From Yamagishiella unicocca (taxonomy: Eukaryota; Chlorophyta; Chlorophyceae; Chlamydomonadales; Volvocaceae), in the NCBI GenBank assembly GCA_003116995.1, contig BDSL01000098.1:124001-188000 (forward strand): a stretch of DNA of 64,000 nucleotides, written 5' to 3'. The notes under the pieces were generated by a model. The model made no database searches. It had not been told where the DNA came from and worked only from the letters and a program-made list of their open reading frames with translations. The position numbers and the translations under genes were made by a program. This document shows, one piece after another, positions 1 to 9,444 of this stretch; position 1 is the stretch's first letter; each line of letters starts with the position of its first letter.

Positions 1-387
1 TGCATATGCATGTAAGCCAAGCGCTGCCAGCTTGCGAACGAAGTTATAGCGCTGCACGTCCAGCTCATGTCGAGAAGCCTTGATGACGGGACGAAGGCAA
101 TCGAGCGCATTTAGGCCAAGACATGCCGCCTCGCCAAGCACGAGCAGCTGTTCAGGGGTGTAGTGCAGTTCTGGAGAAAGTCGAATCCCCATAGACTTGA
201 CCAAAGACGTGACAAGGGGTCCATGTGTCCGCGCGACTGGCCGCAGCGCCTCGACGCTGGCCTGCCCCGCACCGCCTAGGACTATTAGCGGCTCCAAAAG
301 TCCAGAAATGCCATCGAGCGCATATCTGAGCTTTCTAGCATCAGTTTCTGCATCGAGAACAGCCAGGAGAACCTGGCCGTCTGCCAT
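1..387 (-). CDS. Hypothetical protein, N-terminal part, runs off the window edge
   Basis: On the minus strand an ATG at 387-385 opens a frame with no stop for 129 codons down to base 1, so the gene continues beyond the window. The peptide starts MADGQVLLAVLDAE and looks like a soluble, helix-rich protein. It contains regularly spaced leucines and segments such as LVLGEAACLGLNALDCLRP and ELDVQRYNFVRKLAALGL, which resemble TPR- or HEAT-like helical pairs. I see no signal peptide, membrane segment or catalytic motif, and I do not recognise the family. It lies head to head with the DNAAF1-like gene about 310 bases away. Codon choice favours G/C at third positions and amino-acid composition is normal, which supports real coding. 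Introns inside this part are not needed. Confidence 0.6.
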   Translation of the reverse strand, partial: MADGQVLLAVLDAETDARKLRYALDGISGLLEPLIVLGGAGQASVEALRPVARTHGPLVTSLVKSMGIRLSPELHYTPEQLLVLGEAACLGLNALDCLRPVIKASRHELDVQRYNFVRKLAALGLHAYA

Positions 388-699
388 TCCCTATGCCTTC
401 CTAGCTGTCAGAGCGGCTGTCTGGCTCAACCAGCAACATCTGCATAACGGTCCTTTAAAAGAGGGCAAACCTGATTTATGGAGTATGCTGTAGAGCGTAG
501 AGAAGGCAAAAGATGTGAAGAGAAGTTCGTCATTGCAGCTGGATTCTGAGCCGTACCGAATGACAGTAAGTGAACCGAGAGACAAAGTCAACTGTATCCT
601 TACAATGAGCGCAATTCATTACAATCCTTAGCTCGAGTGTGGAAAGACGTTGACACCGAAAGTACAGAAGAGGCCGCGGGCCGCGGAGTTACCACAACT
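388..699. promoter_or_regulatory. Divergent upstream region between the left-edge gene and DNAAF1
   Basis: About 310 bases separate the two start codons on opposite strands. The stretch is more A/T-rich than the flanking exons and must hold both 5' UTRs and promoters. No clear TATA box or known element was identified. The first codons of the DNAAF1 frame are open back to about 637 but contain no ATG before 700. Confidence 0.5.
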
Positions 700-2748
700 A
701 TGTGTGCATGCATGACCAAGGAGGCCCTATTAGAGATATGCAAGCAAAATCAACTTTACCGGACGCCATCACTTAACGACAAGCTCTACTGCAACTTCAA
801 GGGGTTCTCGCACATTGCATGCCTCGATGAATATGTGAACCTTAAAGCGTTGTTCCTGGAGGGCAACGTGCTTGAGAGCTTGGATGGCTTGCCAACCCTC
901 AAGGAGCTCAAGTGCCTGTGAGTTCGGGTGTGGCGCGTCGTGTGCCTACATACACACTCTGCCTCCGTTCGCGACACACGCTGTAACGCGGCCGTGCGCA
1001 ACGCGGCCGTGCGCAACGCGGCCGTGCGCAACCTCCGGCTTCAGGGCCTGACTCGCGATCCTATTTCGTAGGTATGTGCAGCAGAACTGCCTATGGAAGA
1101 TCAGCGGGCTCGAGGCGGTTGAAAACTTGGACACACTCAACATCAGCAACAACCACCTAACCTCCTTGGAGGGGCTGTCGTGCTGCAAGTCTCTATGCAC
1201 TCTCCTTGCCACCCACAATCATCTAGCCACGCTAGCGTCGGTGGAGCCCCTGGCGGAGTGCAAGGCGCTGCAAACGCTCGACCTTCAAAATAACGAGCTG
1301 TCCGACCCAGGCATCCTGGACGTGCTCAAGCAGATTCCGGATCTGCGCTGCCTATACCTAAAGGGCAACCCCGTAGTTTCATGCATCAAGAACTATCGCA
1401 AGACGCTGATCACGAGCATTCCCACACTAACCTATCTGGACGACCGGCCTGTGTTTGAGAAGGAGCGGAAGGTGGCTGAGGCGTGGTAAGCAAGTATCCC
1501 ACTTGGAGCTTGGTGTGAGGGCTTGAGCATGAGGGAGAACACAAGTGCGCACGGGATCGACATGGCGTATTGCGTAGATAGGCTAAAGGTTAATCAGGAT
1601 CGTCTTGGCGTACAGGGCAACACGGTGCGACAGGCGACTCGGTGCGCGTCACGCACGGGATGGAATAGCAAAAATCGTTTTCACTTTACGACCAACGCAA
1701 CGCAAACTTGCACAAGTGACATGTTGATTCCTTTGTGCGCTGCTGGCACAGTGCGAAATTGCTTGACTGATCACAAACCGCATCCGTCACAGGGCGGAAG
1801 GAGGCCTGGAAGCGGAGCGGGCGATGCGCGACAAGCTCAAAGAGGAAGATGAGGAGCGCAGCCGCAAGAACCACGATTTCATGATGCAAATGCGAGCACA
1901 GGGCTGGCGAGAGGTAGGGCATCGGTGTGGCATGTAACGGTAGTATAGCTCGTTTGAACGCAAACGTAACTGACCATGGTGATTGCTTACAGTTGTCGGT
2001 TGGTCCGTCTGGTCATCTAGTGCGTAGCCGCCAATTCATGCTGTCTTGGCCGTAACCTACCAACGAACTGTTATGTCTTTTCCACCGCACCTACCTAAAA
2101 CCTCCGCTACCTCAGCGCCGCAAGCGACTTGGTCTGCCTGACGGCGATACCGACCCAGCGCTGGATGAGCTCAGCGACGGCGAATACGAGCTCGACGAGG
2201 ACCCTCCAGAGCTGGTAGCGGCGCGTCAACGGCTGGCGGCTTACACGGGGCGACCGGGCGAGGAGGAGCCAACAGGTATGAGTTTGGTCGTCGCCGTTTG
2301 CTCGCCTCGTTTACACTTGGCTTCGGCTGTGATGCGTTGGTTTTGGTGGATACGACTGGCAATCTTACGCGGTTCTGGCTCCTGACGCAGTCCTTGTTTG
2401 GCCCCATGCTCCATGCACGCAGACATGTCGAGCGAGCGTCAGCACCTCGCTACTGAGGGCAAGAAGATAACGGAGGGACAATGGCGCAGCACAGCGGAGG
2501 ACGACTCCAACGTGTACCTGGAATCGGTGAAGGCCGCCCAGGCGGAGCTCAACACGGGCGTGGGGTTGCCGCCGCAGAGCACGGGCCCGTTGACATCCTT
2601 GTCTGGATCAGACGGGGAGGACGACACGGTAGAAGGGGTCGAAGGGCCGAAGGCGGTAACAGCGCAGACAAGTGCCCCCGACGGTGACGGGACGGCTGGG
2701 GGCCCTACGGATGACGCAGGTGGTGTTGACTTGAACGAGCTGGACTAG
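700..2748 (+). CDS. DNAAF1: Dynein axonemal assembly factor 1 (LRRC50/ODA7-like LRR protein)
   Basis: Five exons join in phase: 700-917, 1072-1485, 1793-1913, 2116-2275, 2423-2748, giving about 412 residues. The N-terminal part carries [13 protein letters not shown], then SDS22-type leucine-rich repeats (for example [34 protein letters not shown] and [11 protein letters not shown]). These are followed by the LRR cap sequence [14 protein letters not shown], which is highly typical of DNAAF1/LRRC50 (ODA7 in Chlamydomonas). A charged helical segment and an acidic low-complexity C-terminus follow. By family knowledge the protein acts in the cytoplasm in pre-assembly of outer (and inner) dynein arms, so the organism is ciliated. 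Intron 1 holds three copies of a 15-base repeat. The start at 700 is the first in-frame ATG; 712 is an alternative that fits the family N-terminus slightly better. It is convergent with PSF2. Confidence 0.93.
988..1032 (+). repeat. Three tandem copies of a 15-base unit in DNAAF1 intron 1
   Basis: The unit gcggccgtgcgcaac occurs three times head to tail, just upstream of the exon 2 acceptor. It is a local minisatellite with no other visible function. Confidence 0.85.
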
Positions 2749-2926
2749 CCGTTACCCACGGACGCTACTGCATGAAGAGCGCTGCGAGCTGAGGCACTGC
2801 GCGAATTCAATATCCGAATGCATACGATGACACTTGAGAGCGAGAGAGAGGACTGAAACGTGTAGATCAGTTTACGGGTACCGGGCGGCATCTCATTTGC
2901 AAGTGGTGAACAAGTGAGCAGCTCGC

Positions 2927-2931
2927 TGTAA
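2927..2931 (+). terminator. Poly(A) signal TGTAA for DNAAF1
   Basis: TGTAA lies 179 bases after the DNAAF1 stop codon. TGTAA is the established nuclear poly(A) signal of volvocine algae. The 2749-3317 interval between the two convergent genes otherwise holds only 3' UTR-like sequence. Confidence 0.6.
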
Positions 2932-3135
2932 GGCTATGTGCACGGCCACACACGTGTCCCGCGGCAAGCATCGCAAGGGCGTTTCAGTGGTGGCTGCATT
3001 GTGTATGGAATGCAGGTTCTATGCTATGCTGAATTGTCGTAGTTTCAGGCCTGCACGTGAGCCCACAAGCCGGGGCCAGAGGATGATTGCTCCAAAGCTC
3101 CAAACTCGGAACGCTCTCGTTTACTGCATTTACTG

Positions 3136-3140
3136 TTACA
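3136..3140 (-). terminator. Poly(A) signal TGTAA for PSF2
   Basis: On the minus strand TGTAA occurs about 180 bases after the PSF2 stop codon, facing the DNAAF1 signal about 200 bases away. The two transcripts therefore end without necessarily overlapping. Confidence 0.55.
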
Positions 3141-3317
3141 AGGGTAGGCCATGTGGGTCCCTTACCCATACCCGGGGATAGACCTGGTGGGCTGGGTGCC
3201 CTGTAACGCACGGGTATTATTCCAGTGCGTGCCAGCGTAACAATGGCTACGCCCGCGAACCACCGCGTCCAACGTATAAACGTGTGTTAGCCGAAGGCAA
3301 TACGGTACTTGGCGGGC

Positions 3318-5002
3318 TCACAGCGTCGCGGGTGTGTCGGTTCCCGCCAGCCTGCTTTCTTGCCACTCCTTGTCGTTCTGCAGGGCCAATGGGAACCAGA
3401 TACGGCGGTTCGGCAAAGAGAAACGCATTCTCACGTAGTTCCTCCTCCCAAGGTTATCACGTACTCATGGACACCAAGTCTCTGGCCCACCAGTGGGCAC
3501 CATCACGCACATGGCGACCTCGAACATTGGCCCCACCACCGCCTCCCGGTCCCTTGTTAACCGTAGCTTCTCGAAGCCCAGTTGTTGTGAAGTCGCAAAT
3601 GTGGAAAGCAGCACTAGTAGCAGGGGAAACATGTGGCACATTCACAGGCGCACTTGCACTTACCTTGGACAGCTGGTGCCACATGTTGAGCGAGTTTTCG
3701 AACAAGCTGCGGATCTTGTTGCTCTCCGACGCACTCAGGTTGTTGAGCTTGACGGTAATAGGCCCCGAGACTTTCCGCAGGCCATCCAGAATCTTGCTGT
3801 TGCGCACCTTCTTGAGCTCCTCTATCAGGTCTTGAACCTGATGCACTCGACCGGCGGGACACACCAAGAAGTGGGAGAGGAATGGCGTCTTCCATCAGGA
3901 AAACACAGGCGGAGAGGAGCACACGCTGCGATTCAGCAAGCGCGTTAATCGAGGGCTCCCGCATAGTCATCGTTTCTGTTACATTTTTCAGCGTTGCAGC
4001 CAGCCAGCGCGCTCATGGGAATCCGTGCGGACGTGCGCCTTATCCGAAGGTCAGATCGATACTGTGCGCGCTTGGCGCGAACCCTTCCCCCTGTCCCAAC
4101 GCGCAGCATGAAGAGCGCATCTCCTAAAAGCTAATCCCGCACTAAACTTAACCAACACCGGGCTTTCGGCTTCCAGCCAATGCGCGTACGCCTTGTCCGT
4201 CCTCCCCTCTCACGCACCTCGTTCAGGTCACTGTTTGTGCCAAAGACGGCTCGTGCCTCCGTAAAGAGCATCTTGCTGACCTCCACATAGTACTGTGGTA
4301 CCGGCTGGAAGTACTGCGGGATGGTGCGCTCCTCCTCCAGCATGACTGCAAGGGCAGGACCCCGGGGTGACGTGGCGCCATAAGTCAAACTCCGTATGCC
4401 AAAGACGACCGACGTCTTTGCATCCTGCCTGGCCATTAAGCAGGCCGGTGTCTTAGCAAACTTTCCGTAACTCATCCCCTAACTGAATTCCATACCACCA
4501 GCTACCAACCTTTCAGCTTGTCCGTTGCCATCCATTGCGGAGGCTGGATGCGGCACTTCCCTCGACGGAACAACGCGAGCGCTAGGTAGAGCGGCACTTC
4601 AACGGGAATGTTTGGCCGGAAGGGGCCATACGTGCCCTACAAGCAGGGCGTGTGCATGTAAGTGGTACTCGGATGGTGGCGTTGCGGTGCACGATTTTTG
4701 GATGCTGCTGCAGGTGGCTGCCGCGAGGACCAGCCGCTGTAAAGCGGTGTGTCTGTGACAGGAGCGCACCTCTATACACGGCAACGTGCTGTTCGGTTGC
4801 CCCAGACTGAAGTTCGGAATGATGACGACCTTTTCATGCTCCGCGAAGAACTCGAGCTGCACAATTGGCATGGGTGGGTAGGTGACGGGGTCGGGGTATT
4901 ACTACGCACGTGTCCCTGCGTTCCAATCCGTACCTCCTCCGGCGTGAGAGGTGGCTCTTCTAGCTTCGTAGAAACGTACTCGAACAATGACGCGGTGGGC
5001 AT
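3318..5002 (-). CDS. PSF2: GINS complex subunit PSF2
   Basis: Six minus-strand exons join in phase: 5002-4934, 4856-4770, 4636-4510, 4345-4218, 3837-3664, 3377-3318, giving 214 residues, the usual size for PSF2. Diagnostic segments are LTPEE plus LEFFAEHEKVVIIPNFSLG (N-terminal beta domain), GPFRPNIPVEVPLYLALALF, RRGKCRIQPPQWM, the QPVPQYYVEVSKMLF helix and the C-terminal helix ending LNMWHQLSK. PSF2 is one of four GINS subunits that bind MCM2-7 and Cdc45 to form the CMG replicative helicase in the nucleus. The N-terminal exon is chosen because splicing from 4934 to 4856 gives the conserved LTPEELEFFAE junction. The small last exon (20 codons including the stop) is inferred from an acceptor at 3378-3379 and is the least certain part. 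The gene shares an upstream region with GID8. Confidence 0.9.
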
Positions 5003-5602
5003 TCGGCTTTCTGAGGTTGCCGCGCCCCGCTAGTATCGATGTGAAGGCTGACGAGTCGGCCTTCGCAGTTTTAAGTGGTGGGAGCAAAGTATTTGAACTG
5101 CACGCTAAACTGCTCTGGAGTGAGTTAGCTCCAGTTTGTTTGCGCTTGGCGACGTGCGACGTGCTTAGCAAGGGAACGCTTTGTCCGTCAGCGTGGACAG
5201 CTGACAGTGCCACTGTGAAGCTAGCTGCAGTATAATCTATAAAGGGTGTCTACCACGTGTTGCAACGATTGGTCGACCATTTCAGGCTACTCTGAGGATT
5301 GCCGCGCGGAAGAACGCCTTCGGAGCGCAATGTCGTACTACATGTTTCGCTTGCCCGTTGCCCCATGTGGGATTGCCCAGACCTGCAGGCCAAGTTTTAT
5401 GAATTATCCATTTTCGTTTGGATTGAGCGCCTTTCGCATAACCAACTCTTGGACGGCCTCGGGAGGTACGAAGCTAGAAGTTGTGAAACAGCTCACGGAA
5501 CCACTACGCAGTTATTAAATCAGTTCTTAGATAATATCATCCTTTAGAGGAATGGGCCGGGGTGAGGTGAGAGCGATGCTCGGTCTGCGCAACTAGGGCG
5601 TA
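5003..5602. promoter_or_regulatory. Divergent upstream region PSF2/GID8
   Basis: About 600 bases between opposite start codons. It is relatively A/T-rich, with no convincing reading frame in either direction. It must contain both promoters and 5' UTRs; no named element was identified. Confidence 0.5.
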
Positions 5603-7355
5603 ATGAGGTTGGCCACAGTAATGGCGCTCCTGCACGGACAGGCCGGCAACAAGAAGAGTATTCCATTAGATGCATGGGAGCAAAAGCTCGCGGGCGTCCG
5701 CGTGCCCAAGGACGACATGAACCGGCTAATTATGAACTTCCTTGTCACGGAGGTGCGTTTCCTGGGTTCAAACCTTGCGTGTTCGGGTAATCATCGATGT
5801 CGGGCATATAGTGATTGTGTGGGCACTTGGACTTGCTGTATACCTTGCCTCCTATGTTCCGTCCCTGAACGAAACCCCCTTGAGTACTCATATCCGCTCA
5901 CGGTTGGTGGCATGACAGGGGTATGTAGAAGCGGCTCGCATGTTTGAGAAGGAGAGTGGCACGCCACCGGGGGTAAACCTCGACGCCATCACGGACCGCA
6001 TGGAGGTTCGGCGGGCGCTTCAGGGCGGCAACGTCGAGGCTGCCATGGAGCGAGTCAACGACCTGGACCCGGAGGTGGGCACTGGGTTCCAACTGTGGTG
6101 GGCGGGACAGCCTTTTGGGCAGTGGGGAAAACCAAAACGGACGGCAGAAGCTTCATGCCCTACCGCTGTCGGTGTGAGTTCTAGCGCTACCGTGGTTGAG
6201 CTTTAGGGTTCGAGTGGCCTCGAACACCACCATTTGCCATAATACCAGTCAATGCTTACCTGCCTTTGTTCGGCACAAGCGCAACGGGCCAGACCACGTC
6301 ATGTATCCACGTTGTACTCTACGGGACCGGGCCCAACGAGTAGGCCCGCAAGCAGGGTCGGCTCGGTGTCGTCGGTTTGACCTTCTTTCGCAACATGTCT
6401 GCTTCCACGTAACACTGGAAAGGGCATTTCGACTAGACCACGTGGCATCAGGTTTACCGCCGGCCCCCGCCACCCTGTTGTTCCTTGCTTTGGACAGATT
6501 CTGGAGTCCCAGCCGAAGCTCTTCTTCCACCTACAGCAGCAGCGGCTGATTGAGCTTATCCGAGCAGGGAACGTGGAATCCGCGCTTGACTTCGCGCAAG
6601 AGTACCTGGCGCCGCTGGCGGAGGAGAACGCCGAGTTCCTGGAGGAGCTAGGTGGGCGGGCTGGGGGCCACTTCCTGAAGGCGGTGGCCGTGCCAAACAT
6701 AGGCGCGACAGCGGTTCCTGAGCCGCCTCCACGTTTCGCCCATCATAACAGTTCACGCCAGCAAGGATAATCTGGCCATGCATGAGCATGTGCCGACAGG
6801 CTTGCAGCGTTGGTACGATACGCTTGTCACATTGGTTGCAAGGCCACTGACGCTATTGCTGAGCGCCCACGCACTGTTGAAACGCGTTTGTACCGTGCTG
6901 GAAGGTGGTGCCTTGGTGCGAACGTTCAAGGGGAAAAGCGCCCTGTGGATGCAAATATGCCTTCAGCGGTCTGTGCGTTACCACGTGACAGGCTCGAATC
7001 GAAGTCAGGTGCACGCTGACGAGGGCTCCTGCTTCTGCTAGCCCCACCTGTTGCACCTACTTCCAAACCCTGTACACGCAATGCCCCACCAGAGCGCACA
7101 GTGGCGCTGCTGGCCTTCGAGGACACCAAGTCCAGCCCAGTAGGCGACCTGATGGACGTGGCGCAGCGGCAAAAGACCGCCAGCGAATTGAACGCCGCAA
7201 TCCTGCAGAGCCAGGCGCAGGAGCGGGAGCCGCGCCTGCCGCTTCTGCTGAAACTGCTCTTGTGGGCTCAAGCTCAGCTGGACGAGCGGGCAGCCTACCC
7301 ACGAATCCACGACCTGGCCACCGCACAGCTGGTGCAGGCCCCCAAGACGGATTAG
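5603..7355 (+). CDS. GID8: GID8-like subunit of GID/CTLH E3 ubiquitin ligase (LisH-CTLH-CRA protein)
   Basis: Four exons join in phase: 5603-5752, 5919-6074, 6498-6651, 7093-7355, giving 240 residues against about 230 in animals. The order of domains is standard. A LisH motif (DDMNRLIMNFLVTEGYVEAA, about residues 36-56) is followed by a CTLH segment (MEVRRALQGGNVEAAMERVN) and the strongly conserved FFHLQQQRLIELIRAGN. The CRA part contains ERTVALLAFEDTKSSPVGDL and LPLLLKLLLWAQAQLDE, ending with AYPRIHDL. By family knowledge it is a scaffold subunit of the multi-subunit GID/CTLH RING E3 ligase. The second Met (5621) is an alternative start. No TGTAA appears in the first 500 bases after the stop; the first is at 7858, inside the MYND remnant. 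Confidence 0.93.
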
Positions 7356-7479
7356 TGCATTAGCGCGGGTTTCTGATGCGGCATTGGGCTCAATTTTTCG
7401 TGCCAGGTGTTCAGGCGTCCGCTTGTACTTGTAGTGGAAGGATAACGCGGACCGGGTTTGGGTTTGGAAAGCGGTAAAA

Positions 7480-8100
7480 ATGATGTTGCCCGTTGTAGTT
7501 GATTCCGGAATGGCAGTACGGGAACAGAGCTGGCGGTTCGTAAGGTGCAGGTATTTCCCTGTGCTACAAGGTTTTGGACACGTATGTTGCTTCACTGCTG
7601 GACGCCCTGGTGGCTTTTCCAGGAGAGAGGCGGGCAGCCTTGCGGCTGCGGACCACTCCGGCTGCGTCGCTGTCCGACGACTCATGGAGTGGCCGCCTGG
7701 GCAGGGGCCCGCCGACAGGCAGCTCAAGCAACTGGCGACAGCCGTCGACGGCCAGCAGCCAACGGCGGCGGACGTTGAGCGGCTGCGCGCCCTCCTGGAC
7801 AATCAGGTGCTGCCGGCTCCGAACGAGGCGGTTGCCGCGCTGGAGCTGCCGTTGTGCTGTAACCCTACCCCGCGCCAGCGCGGACGGCAACAGGAGGCGG
7901 GTCTGAAGCTGCTGGCATGCAAGGGGCGCGGGAGCGGGTTGTCGTACTGCTCCAGGGGACGCCAGTTGGAGCACTGGCAGGCGGACCACAAGCTCGTGTG
8001 CCGGGGGCGGGGTCGTCGTCGAGATCTCAAGGGGGGCATTGGGCAGTGGTGTGACGTGGTGGAGGCGGCGTGGCTTGACTGGTGTATGCAGGAATGATGG
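7480..8100 (+). pseudogene. Degenerate MYND-type zinc-finger gene remnant
   Basis: One frame of 7680-8100 reads EWPPGQGPADRQLKQL, then AALELPLCCNP, AGLKLLACKG, YCSRGRQ and LEHWQADHKLVC. This has the spacing and anchor residues (C, YC, Q, HW, HK, C) of the MYND zinc fingers common in Chlamydomonas. At least two zinc-binding cysteines are replaced: CKGRG where CxxC is expected, and CSRGRQ for CSRxCQ. The upstream homologous-looking segment (DTYVASLLDALVAFPG, about 7574-7670) lies in a different frame, so a frameshift near 7680 is needed to join them. I read this as a decayed paralogue or gene fragment. A divergent functional protein cannot be excluded. Confidence 0.5.
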
Positions 8101-9444
8101 AGACTCTGCGAGGGACTGCATAATGGTTCGTCTCTCTAGATGCAGGCAGCCGGTTGCAGGCAGCCGGGCGGCCACCGTTAGGCCACCAATGCTACGCCTA
8201 GGCCAACGGGCAATGGGGCCCTGCCCGCCACAGGGGAAATGTGGCGATTGATATCTGTACGCTAATTTTCTGCCTACTTGTGTACTGGATGTGTGTCCGG
8301 CCTTGACGGACTGCCAGGGCGAGGGCTACGAAGCTCCCAGCTGCCGAACCACCACATGAAAAAGGCGTCTTTCCGTTTGTCATCTTCGCTATCATGCCCG
8401 ATTGCCTGCTAATATGGTATGCTTCGTATCACGAAAGGACGCGACCATGTCGTAACGATGTGCTGGTAGGTTTCCGTACAGATATGGCACTGTAGCGGCA
8501 GCGGGTGCATAGTCGCAAACTAACTCCTGGTTTCTCAAGAGGTGAGCCAGGCCGCCTTTCTCTTAGAGGTTCGCCTCAGCATACCGGCGGCCGTGGAGAT
8601 CCAGTTACCGATCTAACGCAACGGGAGCGATCACTGCGGCACGCATTTGCAACCCGCCTTCTTGAAGTACCAGGAGGGCGCAGATGGAGTGGATTTACAG
8701 TTAAAGGTCAAGCCCATGGGACTTGACCCCGAAGAACCAGCTGTATTGCGTCAACAGGGCCTGACATGGACGGCCTGGAAGGGCCTGGGAGGGCCTAATA
8801 GGACAGGCTTCCATTGTCCCATCAGTGCAGGTGCTCGACATTCCCATGGACGCTGGTTTTATATTGGCTCTTGAACTGTGCTTTAGGTTTGCCTTCAGCC
8901 TTTAGGGAGTGAATGCCACGCAAGCATGCTTACGGGGGGTCATGGGCAGGGCCAATGGTGGTGTCACCCCTGGTCACCTGGGGGCATCCACGGATAGGGC
9001 CAAAGGCAGGGCATTTATCTTAGACGGACGATAGCGGCCAACAGATTCCGCATCTGGGTGGAACACGAAAAGGATGTCAAGGTGTATGAGTTAAACCAGC
9101 ACGTTGTTGCGAACGATGGCCGGACGGTTTTACGGCAATACGATATGCAAGCCAGCACCGCACGACATGATTGAACTAAGCCATTTCTCTGTTCGTTCGT
9201 TACCTATTTTGTGGTCGAAAGGTTGTAGATTATTCCTTACCTGCCACGCTCTTCAAAATATTCAAGTTCGGTCCCCGCCAAATTCACTTCACAACCTTGT
9301 CAGAATTGACGATCGCACTACCGTTCACGCTTACCATTGTCCTACTTAAAGCTCATTCAAGTTTCCTCTAGGGCGCTAAACGTCCTTGTGGGATCTGCAC
9401 GTTTGTAGGGGCCGGTGCGCCCGGCCCAGCCCAAGCCGGCTCCA
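8101..9444. other. Region with unresolved coding-like segments
   Basis: About 1.3 kb, lower in GC than the flanking genes. It has isolated segments with coding character but no confident gene model: about 8340-8470 (PHEKGVFPFVIFAIMPDC), about 8494-8541 ending at a good donor (gtgagcc), about 8650-8740 (YQEGADGVDLQLKVKPMGL) and about 9049-9172 (FRIWVEHEKDVKVYELNQ, ending in a stop). The phases do not join cleanly, so this may be a small rapidly evolving gene, a decayed gene or chance. The last 300 bases before 9445 are A/T-rich and probably hold the SSRP1 promoter. Confidence 0.35.
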
